DNA from: Comamonadaceae bacterium
GTDB lineage: Bacteria; Pseudomonadota; Gammaproteobacteria; Burkholderiales; Burkholderiaceae_C
Direction: 5' to 3'
Assembly (NCBI GenBank): GCA_947374485.1
Contig: CANCCF010000154.1
Span: 1-9,561 of the forward strand
DNA length: 9,561 nt
Positions within the stretch are counted from its first letter, which is position 1. Each line of letters opens with the position of its first letter. Position numbers and translations under genes: made by a program. Shown piece by piece: positions 1 to 6,214 of the stretch. The notes under the pieces are model-generated. The model was not told where the DNA came from and did not search any database. It was given only the letters and a program-made list of their open reading frames with translations.

Positions 1-1461
1 CGCCTGGCGGGCAACTTCATGCACATGGCCGAGCGCGTGCGCGAGCGCGACGAGGCCTTGCAGGCGCGCGCGCAGGAGCTCGAGCACGAGGTCGCCGAGC
101 GCCGCCTGTCCGAGCAGCGCATGCAGCAAATGGCCAGCCACGACGCGCTCACCGGCCTGGCCAACCGCACCCTGCTGAGTGAGCGCCTGCACCAGGCGCT
201 GGCCGCGGCAGACCGCAGCACGCAGACCATTGCCGTGCTGTTCATTGACCTGGACCATTTCAAGCAGATCAACGACACCCTGGGCCACGACGTGGGGGAC
301 GCCGTGTTGCGCCGCATAGCCGACAAGCTCTCCTTGCTGCTGCGCCGCTCGGACACCCTGTGCCGCCTGGGTGGTGACGAGTTTGTGCTGCTGCTGCCCG
401 CCATCAGCCACAGCCAGGTGGCCATGCAGGTGGCGGAAAAAATCATCGCCTCGCTGGCGGTGCCGATTGAGGTGGCGGGCAACAGTTTCAGCATCACGCC
501 CAGCATTGGCATCAGTTGCTTTCCCGCCGACGGGGACGACGCCGAAACCCTGCTGAAAAACGCCGACATCGCCATGTACCGCGCCAAGGCCCATGGCCGC
601 AATGCCTACCAGTGCTACACCGCCGACATGGGCCTGCGCGCCAGCGAGGCCATGCCCATGGAGGCGGCCCTGCGCGAGGCGCTGGAGGGTGACCAGCTGG
701 AGCTGCACTTCCAGCCCAAGGTCAGCGCCAGCAGCGGGCGCATCGCCAGTGCCGAGGCGCTGTTGCGCTGGAACCGTCCCGGCCACGGCCTGGTGGCGCC
801 CGCCGGCTTCATGGCCTTTGCCGAGGCGCGCGCCCCGCTCATGCAGGCCATAGACCGGCACGTGCTGCGCCTGGCCTGCCAGCACCTGGCGCGCTGGCGC
901 GCGAGCGGCTGCGCCCTGCCGCTGGCCGTCAACCTCTCGGCCAACCAGTTTGCGCGGCCCGACCTGGTGGCAGAACTCGCCGCCCTGCTGGCGCAGTTTG
1001 GTCTGGATGGCCATCTGCTGACGCTGGAAGTCACCGAAGGCGTGTTGCTCACCGACAGCAGCCGCGCGGCCGAGAACATGGTGGCATTGCGGGCCATGGG
1101 CGTGCACATCAGCATTGACGACTTTGGCACCGGCTTTTCGTCGCTCTCGTACCTGCACCGCTTCCCGGTGGACGAGCTCAAGATTGACCGCGCGTTTGTC
1201 AGCAAGATCGGCCAGGCCGACAAGGACGCCGCACTGGTCCGCGCCATCATCGGCATCGGCCAGGACCTGCAGCTGCAGGTGGTGGCCGAAGGCGTGGAGA
1301 CCGAGGCGCAGGCCTGCTATCTCACGCAGCAGGGCTGCGATGTGCTGCAGGGCTATTATTTCTACCTGCCCATGCCCGAAGCGCAGTTCATGCAGGCCCT
1401 GGAGCGCGATGGCCTGGGCGCCCCGGCCGCCCGGCACGGCCAGGCAGGCCAGCCGGCTTAA
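1..1461 (+). CDS. GGDEF/EAL cyclic-di-GMP turnover protein with HAMP remnant (5' partial)
   Basis: Bifunctional-type diguanylate cyclase/phosphodiesterase. The reading frame is open to base 1, and the first residues (RLAGNFMHMAERV) look like the end of a HAMP domain followed by a coiled signalling helix. The true start, and probably a membrane-anchored sensor, therefore lie outside the window; the ATG at 19 is internal. The GGDEF domain runs from about 142 to 620: metal-binding Asp at 247, Asn at 271 and Asp at 298, an intact GGDEF loop at 370-384, and an RRSD inhibitory site five residues before it. The EAL domain runs from about 655 to 1400: EAL at 754-762, Asn 931, Glu 1027, DDFGTG at 1117-1134, Lys 1180, Glu 1288 and Gln 1348. 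The full catalytic sets of both domains are present, so both activities are possible; which dominates cannot be told. It is the only plus-strand gene, converges on the adenine deaminase gene, and has no evident functional tie to the purine cluster. Confidence 0.95.
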   Translation, partial: RLAGNFMHMAERVRERDEALQARAQELEHEVAERRLSEQRMQQMASHDALTGLANRTLLSERLHQALAAADRSTQTIAVLFIDLDHFKQINDTLGHDVGDAVLRRIADKLSLLLRRSDTLCRLGGDEFVLLLPAISHSQVAMQVAEKIIASLAVPIEVAGNSFSITPSIGISCFPADGDDAETLLKNADIAMYRAKAHGRNAYQCYTADMGLRASEAMPMEAALREALEGDQLELHFQPKVSASSGRIASAEALLRWNRPGHGLVAPAGFMAFAEARAPLMQAIDRHVLRLACQHLARWRASGCALPLAVNLSANQFARPDLVAELAALLAQFGLDGHLLTLEVTEGVLLTDSSRAAENMVALRAMGVHISIDDFGTGFSSLSYLHRFPVDELKIDRAFVSKIGQADKDAALVRAIIGIGQDLQLQVVAEGVETEAQACYLTQQGCDVLQGYYFYLPMPEAQFMQALERDGLGAPAARHGQAGQPA

Positions 1462-2504
1462 AAGGTGTCGAACACCGCGTCCAGCCGCTCGATGTGGCGC
1501 GCGCGTTCTGTGGCATCCATGAAGCTGGCGTTGAAGCTGTTGAGCGCCAACTGATATGCCTGCTGGGCACCCAGCTGCAAGGCGGCAAAGGTCTGGGTAA
1601 AGTTTTCGTTGATGTAGCCGCCAAAGTAGGCCGGGTCATCCGAGTTGATGGTGGCCACCATACCGGCGTCGAGCATGCGGCCTATACTGTGCTGCGTCAG
1701 TGACGGATAGACCCGCAGTTTCAGGTTGGACAGAGGGCAGACGGTGAGCGGTATGCGGTCCTGCACCAGGCGCTGCATGAGCGTGCTGTCGGTCATGGAC
1801 TGCACGCCGTGGTCAATGCGCTCCACCTTGAGCACATCGAGCGCACTCCAGATGTAGGACGCAGGCCCCTCCTCGCCCGCATGCGCCACCAGCCGGTAGC
1901 CCAGGTGGCGGGCGCGGGCAAAGACCTTGGAAAATTTTTCCGGCGGATGCCCCTGCTCGCTGCTGGCCAGGCCGATGCCCACAATCTTGTCGCGCAGGGG
2001 CTGCACCTGTTCCAGGCATTCAAAGGCTGCTTCCTCGCTCAGGTGGCGCAGGAAGCACAGGATCAAGGCGGCCGTCATGCCGAATTTCTCCGGCGCGTCC
2101 ATGCAGGCACGGTGCAGGCCATTGACCACCACCTCGGCCGAGAGGCCGTGCCCGGTGTGGGTCTGGGTATCAAAGAACAGCTCGGTGTGGGTCACGTTGT
2201 CGGCCTGGGCGCGCTGGAAATAGGCGCAGGCCATGTCGTAAAAATCCTGCTCGGTTTTGAGCACCAGCGTGCCTGCGTGGTAGATGTCCAGAAAGCTCTG
2301 CAGGTTGTCAAACACATAGGCCTCGCGCACGGCCGCGGCCGACGGCCAGGCCAGTGCCAGCTGGTTGCGCTGCGCCAGGGCAAACATCTGCTCGGGCTCC
2401 AGCGAGCCCTCGATGTGCATGTGCAGTTCGGCTTTGGGCATGGCGCGCAGCAGCGCGGGCATGCGCTCGGGGGATACGGGTTTGACAGTGCGCACGGGCT
2501 TCAT
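1458..2504 (-). CDS. adenine deaminase (adenosine/AMP deaminase superfamily)
   Basis: Zinc hydrolase of 348 residues predicted to convert adenine to hypoxanthine and ammonia in the cytoplasm. Visible motifs: HMH metal ligands at 28-30 in AELHMHIEGSLEPE; HAGEE at 208-212 (metal His 208 and catalytic Glu); RIDHG at 230-233 with catalytic His 232; and NSDDPAYFGGY at 287-297 with the metal and catalytic Asp pair. RIDHG, where adenosine deaminases usually have RIGHG, together with the SSEQGHPPEKF and DPAYFGGY signatures, points to the adenine-specific branch (Pseudomonas PA0148 type) and away from classical adenosine deaminase. The start is fixed by an ATGA overlap with the Rieske stop and by a GGAG Shine-Dalgarno 7 bases upstream; it leaves about 12 residues more than the shortest family members. 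It is the last gene of the deaminase-Rieske group. Its stop overlaps that of the convergent GGDEF/EAL gene. Annotation pipelines may call it 'adenosine deaminase'. Confidence 0.9.
   Translation of the reverse strand: MKPVRTVKPVSPERMPALLRAMPKAELHMHIEGSLEPEQMFALAQRNQLALAWPSAAAVREAYVFDNLQSFLDIYHAGTLVLKTEQDFYDMACAYFQRAQADNVTHTELFFDTQTHTGHGLSAEVVVNGLHRACMDAPEKFGMTAALILCFLRHLSEEAAFECLEQVQPLRDKIVGIGLASSEQGHPPEKFSKVFARARHLGYRLVAHAGEEGPASYIWSALDVLKVERIDHGVQSMTDSTLMQRLVQDRIPLTVCPLSNLKLRVYPSLTQHSIGRMLDAGMVATINSDDPAYFGGYINENFTQTFAALQLGAQQAYQLALNSFNASFMDATERARHIERLDAVFDTF
1459..1476 (-). terminator. possible minimal hairpin terminator inside the 3' end of the adenine deaminase gene
   Basis: On the minus strand the last codons form GGTGT-TCG-ACACC followed directly by TTTTAA. 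This is a 5-bp GC-rich stem with a three-base loop and a short T run that contains the stop codon. The stem is short for an efficient intrinsic terminator and may be chance. There is no other candidate at this convergent junction. Confidence 0.25.
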
Positions 2505-3529
2505 GGGATGACTCCAAAGGTAATGGCTTGCTGGCTCAGAAAACGCCGGTAGGCCGACGAGGCCTTGTCGGCCGCGGTGTGGGCTTCGGCGCGCACGTCC
2601 AGCGGCAGACGTTTGGGCGACTGCGACTCCAGCACCGGCTGGTCCTGGGTGAAGATGGTGTGCTGGAAGTCACGCAGCTGCTGGTCGGTGGAGGCAAAGT
2701 CGGCCACGGCCAGACGGAACCAGACGCGGCTGCTGTCGGGCTCCAGCGGGCAAATGAAAAGGGCGATGGATTCGCGGTAGGCATCGGCGCCCGCACTGGC
2801 GGGCACGCTGGCGGTGACGCTGGCAGGCACACTGTGGGGGTCCGGCAGCTTGGTCAGCACGGCAGCAAAAGGTGCCGTCACTTCGTAGGTGTATTCCACC
2901 TCTGCCGCGCTGGTGGCGTGCCGGTTGCTCTGCGGCTGCCACGCCTTGCAACCGGTGGCCAGGATGCCGGTGGGCGTGCTGTGCACCGCGTAGTCGGCAA
3001 TCTGTGCGGCGTCACGGCTGCCCAGCCAGTGCGCATGCACAAAACCGAAGTGCGCCATGTCCAGAAAATTCTCCACCACCCGTGCCGCGCTAACGGCCAC
3101 GTCATAGGGGCCGCAGTTGAGCTTGCGCAGCTGCGCATCCGCCTCGGCGGCAAAGGCCGGAAACGGCGGCGGTGCTGCGGCATGCGAGGCCGCCATGCGC
3201 ACCCACACCAGACCGTATTGCTCGCGGCACAGGTAGGTGCGCGCAGCATGGCTTGCGGGCGGCACAAAACCCGGCAGCGCGGGCACCTGCACGCACTGTC
3301 CCTGGCTGTCGAACTGCCAGCCGTGGTAGGGGCACTCCAACCGCCCCGCGCACACCTGGCCCAGGGAGAGGCGCGCACCGCGGTGCGGGCAGCGGTCGGC
3401 CCAGGCGTGGACTGCGCCCTGGCCATCACGCCACAGCACCAGCGGCTGCTGCAGCAGTGCGGCGGCCAGCGGGGCCTCCCGCACGGCCTCGCACAGGGCC
3501 ACCGGATGCCAGTGCTCTCTCTCAACCAT
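2501..3529 (-). CDS. Rieske [2Fe-2S] non-heme iron oxygenase, oxygenase subunit
   Basis: Oxygenase component of 342 residues, of the single-component-alpha type (VanA, dicamba monooxygenase and NdmA/NdmB-like size class). The N-terminal Rieske domain binds [2Fe-2S] through CPH (Cys47, His49) and CPYH (Cys66, His69). The C-terminal catalytic domain has NFLDMAHFGFVH: Asn154, the bridging Asp157, and iron ligands His160 and His165. The third iron ligand is probably Asp296 in TQDQPVLESQ. Such enzymes use electrons from a separate reductase for O- or N-demethylation or ring hydroxylation; no reductase or ferredoxin is present here. Its start overlaps the end of the small deaminase by 8 bases, and its stop overlaps the adenine deaminase start by 4, so it is firmly embedded in a purine-deaminase operon. 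From this I infer a purine-like substrate, but the sequence does not reveal it. Vanillate-type demethylation is the main alternative. The catalytic domain carries a short SVPA/SVTA repeat at about residues 233-246. Confidence 0.9.
   Translation of the reverse strand: MVEREHWHPVALCEAVREAPLAAALLQQPLVLWRDGQGAVHAWADRCPHRGARLSLGQVCAGRLECPYHGWQFDSQGQCVQVPALPGFVPPASHAARTYLCREQYGLVWVRMAASHAAAPPPFPAFAAEADAQLRKLNCGPYDVAVSAARVVENFLDMAHFGFVHAHWLGSRDAAQIADYAVHSTPTGILATGCKAWQPQSNRHATSAAEVEYTYEVTAPFAAVLTKLPDPHSVPASVTASVPASAGADAYRESIALFICPLEPDSSRVWFRLAVADFASTDQQLRDFQHTIFTQDQPVLESQSPKRLPLDVRAEAHTAADKASSAYRRFLSQQAITFGVIP
2511..2516 (-). promoter_or_regulatory. ribosome binding site of adenine deaminase
   Basis: The minus strand reads TGGAGT, with core GGAG seven bases before the ATG at 2504. 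It lies within the last codons of the Rieske gene and fixes the start just where the two frames overlap by ATGA, so translational coupling is likely. Confidence 0.7.
2794..2829. repeat. three degenerate 12-base tandem copies within the Rieske gene
   Basis: On the plus strand three units, CACTGGCGGGCA, CGCTGGCGGTGA and CGCTGGCAGGCA, follow one another without gaps. On the coding (minus) strand they give the protein stretch SVPASVTASVPAS in the catalytic domain. Unit length is a multiple of three, so the frame is kept. This looks like small in-frame duplication followed by divergence. Confidence 0.6.
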
Positions 3530-3998
3530 GGCGCCAAAAACCCCGGTGCGGCTCCACCAACTCGTCGGTCAACTCGGCAAAGGGGCCCTCCACGGTGATG
3601 GCCTTCTGGCCCGCTGCAATGACCTGGCGGCATGGCAGGCTGAGCGTGGGGTTGTCATCGGCATTGCCGGTCAGCTCCAGCAGCGCCTCTTCGCTGGCGC
3701 CATACACGATGTGGCCGATGTGGGCCCAGTAGCTGGTGGCCGTGCACATGGCGCAGGGCTCGAAGGTGGTGACCAGGGTGCAGTCCCACAGGTAGGCCCG
3801 CGAATAGTTGAGCGAGGCCGTGCGTGCCAGTGTGGCCTCGGCGTGGTGCACGGTGTCGATATTGCCTTGCTCGGCCAGCACGGTCTCACCGTCGGGGGCG
3901 ACCAGCAGGGCACCAAAGGGGTGGCGCCCCAGCGAGGCGGCGCGTTGGGCCACGGCATTGGCGCGGCGCAAATGGCGCAGGGTTTGTTCGTGGTTCAT
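3522..3998 (-). CDS. CDA-fold nucleobase deaminase, probably guanine deaminase type
   Basis: Small zinc deaminase of 158 residues (cytidine/deoxycytidylate deaminase fold), the usual length for GuaD-type enzymes. Motifs: HPFGALLV near residue 26; HAE at 52-54 (zinc His52 and proton-shuttle Glu54); and PCAMC at 81-85 (zinc Cys82 and Cys85). Family members hydrolyse the amino group of guanine, cytosine, related bases or tRNA adenosine. The purine context and length suggest guanine to xanthine, but substrate is not certain, and some GuaD-type enzymes also accept the triazine ammeline. I chose the ATG at 3998 because its product begins MNHE and aligns with the family start. An in-frame GTG at 4034 would add 12 residues (MGGLFFCAQNST) encoded by the terminator hairpin and its T-run. 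No good Shine-Dalgarno precedes 3998. The 3' end overlaps the Rieske start by 8 bases. Confidence 0.85.
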   Translation of the reverse strand: MNHEQTLRHLRRANAVAQRAASLGRHPFGALLVAPDGETVLAEQGNIDTVHHAEATLARTASLNYSRAYLWDCTLVTTFEPCAMCTATSYWAHIGHIVYGASEEALLELTGNADDNPTLSLPCRQVIAAGQKAITVEGPFAELTDELVEPHRGFWRHG

Positions 3999-4015
3999 GG
4001 TGCTATTTTGAGCGC

Positions 4016-4047
4016 AAAAAAAAAGGCCACCCACAGGGTGACCTTTT
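4016..4047 (-). terminator. strong Rho-independent terminator after the substrate-binding protein gene
   Basis: On the minus strand, AAAAGGTCACCC and GGGTGGCCTTTT form a 12-bp stem (one T-G wobble) around a TGT loop; the T-run continues to nine T. It begins 15 bases after the lipoprotein stop codon. It separates the transporter group from the deaminase-Rieske-deaminase group although all run in the same direction, so downstream genes depend on read-through or a start point of their own. On the plus strand the stem is followed only by CTT, so it probably works in one direction. Confidence 0.9.
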
Positions 4048-4062
4048 CTTCACACGGCCTGA

Positions 4063-5223
4063 TTACTTGCCGTTGGGTACCTTGCCTTCCACGCCCTTGA
4101 CGTAGAAGCCCAGACCACTGAGGAACTTGTCGTCCGCGACTTCGTCCTTCTTGATCTGCACCTTGCCGGTGTTGTCCACGATCGGGCCCTTCCAGATGGC
4201 GAAGCTGCCGTCCTTCAGGCCGGCCTTGATTTCGTCGATCTTGGCCTTGGTTTCAGCGGGCACGTCATCGGCGATGGAGACGATGTCAATCGCGCCTTCC
4301 TTCACACCCCACCAGGAATTGCCGCCACCGGTCCAGGTGCCGTCGAGCACGTCCTTGGTGGCCTTGATGTAGTAGGGAGCCCAGTTGATGGCGCTCGAAG
4401 CCAGGTGGGCCTTGGGTGCGTAGGCCGACATGTCGGAATCCCAGCCAAAGGCGCGCTTGCCCTTGTCCTGTGCGGTCTTGAGCACAGCCGGCGAGTCGGT
4501 GTTCTGGAACAGGATGTCGGCGCCGCCGTTGATCAGGGACGTGGCCGCTTCGGTTTCCTTCGGGGGATTGAACCATTCGCCGATCCACACCACCTTGGTC
4601 TTGACCTTGGGGTTGCTGCTTTGCGCGCCCAGGGTGAAGGCGTTGATGTTGCGCAGCACTTCGGGGATGGCCACCGAGGCCACCACACCCAGGGTGTTGC
4701 TCTTGGTCATCTTGCCGGCGATCACACCGGCCATGTAGGCACCCTCGTAGGTGCGGGTGTCGTAGGTGCGCATGTTGTCCGACTGCTTGTAGCCGGTGGC
4801 GTGCTCGAACTTCACGTCCTTGGTGTCAGCAGCCACCTTGAGCATGGGGTCCATGTAACCGAAGGTGGTGCCGAAAATCAGCTTGTTGCCTTGGGCCGCC
4901 ATGTCGCGGATGACGCGCTCGGCGTCGGCCGACTCGGGCACGTTCTCGACAAAGGAGGTGGTGATCTTGTCGCCGAACTCTTTTTCCAGCGCCTTGCGGG
5001 CGTTGTCATGGGCGAAGGTCCAGCCGCCGTCACCCACGGGGCCCACGTAGGCGAAGGCAATCTTCAGGGGTTCAGGCTTGGCAGCGGGTGCCGAGGCTGC
5101 CGCAGCAGGCGCGGCGGCGGCAGGTGCGGGCTCTTCCTTCTTGCCGCAACCGACCAGGGCCGCCGAGGCGACAGCGGTCAGGGCTGCGAGCTGCAGCAGC
5201 GAACGTTTGTGAAGATCTGTCAT
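4063..5223 (-). CDS. BMP-family ABC transporter substrate-binding lipoprotein
   Basis: Periplasmic, lipid-anchored receptor of 386 residues for a BMP/PnrA-type importer (Bmp family, PF02608 type). The N-terminus has a signal peptide with KR and a hydrophobic core ending in lipobox LVGC (Cys26), followed by an Ala/Pro-rich tether at about 31-50. The binding domain starts at KIAFAYVGPVGDGGW (54-68) and includes NTDSPAVLKTAQDKGKRAFG (241-260) and WDSDMSAYAP (261-270). Known relatives bind purine nucleosides (Treponema PnrA); the ligand here is not known. The ATG at 5223 is preferred because AAAGGA lies 6 bases upstream and the lipoprotein signal follows at once; an upstream TTG at 5262 would add 13 unlikely residues. 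It is the last gene of the transporter group, 70 bases after permease B, and is followed by a strong terminator. Confidence 0.93.
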   Translation of the reverse strand: MTDLHKRSLLQLAALTAVASAALVGCGKKEEPAPAAAAPAAAASAPAAKPEPLKIAFAYVGPVGDGGWTFAHDNARKALEKEFGDKITTSFVENVPESADAERVIRDMAAQGNKLIFGTTFGYMDPMLKVAADTKDVKFEHATGYKQSDNMRTYDTRTYEGAYMAGVIAGKMTKSNTLGVVASVAIPEVLRNINAFTLGAQSSNPKVKTKVVWIGEWFNPPKETEAATSLINGGADILFQNTDSPAVLKTAQDKGKRAFGWDSDMSAYAPKAHLASSAINWAPYYIKATKDVLDGTWTGGGNSWWGVKEGAIDIVSIADDVPAETKAKIDEIKAGLKDGSFAIWKGPIVDNTGKVQIKKDEVADDKFLSGLGFYVKGVEGKVPNGK

Positions 5224-5229
5224 GTCTAG

Positions 5230-5235
5230 TCCTTT
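5230..5235 (-). promoter_or_regulatory. ribosome binding site of the substrate-binding lipoprotein
   Basis: The minus strand reads AAAGGA six bases before ATG 5223. This is the clearest Shine-Dalgarno in the transporter group and fits high expression of the receptor. It settles the start against the upstream TTG. It lies in the only sizeable gap (5224-5293), where no convincing promoter pair was found. Confidence 0.75.
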
Positions 5236-5293
5236 ATGTAAAGAGGGAGTGGAAAGTGCCAAGGGGAGAAAGGGATTATGGCGTGGAAAAAAA

Positions 5294-6214
5294 TCAGGAG
5301 CCCGGATAGAACGGCTTGCCGATGGAGGCCGGCATGTTGATGCGGATCCACTGCGGGTTGCGCGAGATCACGGCCAGCACCACCACCGTGGCCACATAGG
5401 GCAGGCTGTTGAGCAACTGGCTGGGAATCTGCACCCCCAGGGCCTGCAAATGCAGCTGCAGCATGGTAACGCCGCCAAACAGGTAGGCACCCAGCAGCAC
5501 GCGGCCCGGGCGCCAGGTGGCAAAGGTGGTCAGGGCCAGCGCAATCCAGCCCTTGCCGGCCACCATGCCCTCGGCCCACAGCGGCGTGTAGACCAGCGAA
5601 ATATAGGCGCCCGCCAGGCCACAAAAGGCCCCGCCCACGACCACCGCGCCCAGGCGTATGAAGCGCACCGGATAGCCCAGCGCATGGGCCGACTCCGGGC
5701 TCTCGCCCACACTGCGCATGACCAGGCCGGCGCGGGTGCGGTACATGAACCAGACGATGGTCGCGGTCAGTGCGATGGCGATGTAGACCATAGGGTGCTG
5801 GCGAAACAAGGCCACGCCCAGCCAGGGAATGTCCGAGAGAAAGGGAATGGCGAAGCTGGGGCGGTCCAGCAGCTTCTCCTGCACGTAGGAGGTGCCCACA
5901 AACGCCGACAGGCCGGTGCCAAAGAGAGACAGCGCCAGGCCCGTGGCGAACTGGTTGGTGTTGAGCCAGATCACCAGCACGCCAAAGACGGCCGCCAGCA
6001 CCGCCCCGACCAGAATGCCGGCGGCAAAGCCCAGGGCATCGCTGCCGCTGTGCACGGCCGTGGCAAAGCCGGCAATGGCCGCGCACAGCATCATGCCCTC
6101 GGCCCCCAGGTTGACAATGCCGACCTTCTCGTTGATCAAGAGGCCCAGCGAGGCCAGGGCCAGCACCGTGCCCGCATTGAGCGTGGCGGCCAGCAAGAGT
6201 GCGTAGGAATCCAT
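5294..6214 (-). CDS. ABC transporter permease B, BMP/nucleoside-type
   Basis: Inner-membrane permease of 306 residues (BPD_transp_2 type, like NupC/YufQ of nucleoside importers). It has about eight to nine hydrophobic segments, the family motif NLGAEGM at 35-41 after the first segments, and the cytoplasmic coupling loop TRAGLVMRSVGESPESAHAL at 160-179 that contacts the ATPase. The start at ATG 6214 shares one base with the stop of permease A (TAATG), and AGAGGG lies 7 bases upstream. The frame stays open back to 6775, but that part only shadows permease A. It should pair with permease A to form the heterodimeric channel. A run of seven T follows the stop codon on the minus strand, without a good stem before it. 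Confidence 0.93.
   Translation of the reverse strand: MDSYALLLAATLNAGTVLALASLGLLINEKVGIVNLGAEGMMLCAAIAGFATAVHSGSDALGFAAGILVGAVLAAVFGVLVIWLNTNQFATGLALSLFGTGLSAFVGTSYVQEKLLDRPSFAIPFLSDIPWLGVALFRQHPMVYIAIALTATIVWFMYRTRAGLVMRSVGESPESAHALGYPVRFIRLGAVVVGGAFCGLAGAYISLVYTPLWAEGMVAGKGWIALALTTFATWRPGRVLLGAYLFGGVTMLQLHLQALGVQIPSQLLNSLPYVATVVVLAVISRNPQWIRINMPASIGKPFYPGS

Noticed and set aside
2528..3598. Plus-strand open frame (356 codons) opposite the Rieske gene
   Set aside because: Antisense shadow with no domain or plausible start; the Rieske frame has all iron ligands.
3999..4034. GTG start at 4034 for the small deaminase
   Set aside because: The extra 12 residues are encoded by the terminator hairpin and its T-run and do not match the family; kept as an alternative only because an AAGG lies 7 bases upstream.
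5232..5243. Palindrome CTTTATGTAAAG over the receptor ribosome binding site
   Set aside because: A two-base loop cannot form a stable hairpin, and a 12-base AT-rich palindrome alone is weak evidence for an operator.
5224..5262. TTG start at 5262 for the receptor lipoprotein
   Set aside because: The ATG at 5223 has a strong AAAGGA and leads straight into a standard lipoprotein signal.
5229..5262. Promoter-like TTGGCA followed by CATAAA on the minus strand before the receptor gene
   Set aside because: The transcript start would fall about three bases before the ATG and would remove the clear Shine-Dalgarno.
5287..5310. T7 run after permease B as an intrinsic terminator
   Set aside because: Only a stem of about 4 bp (AGCC/GGCT) with a large loop precedes it.
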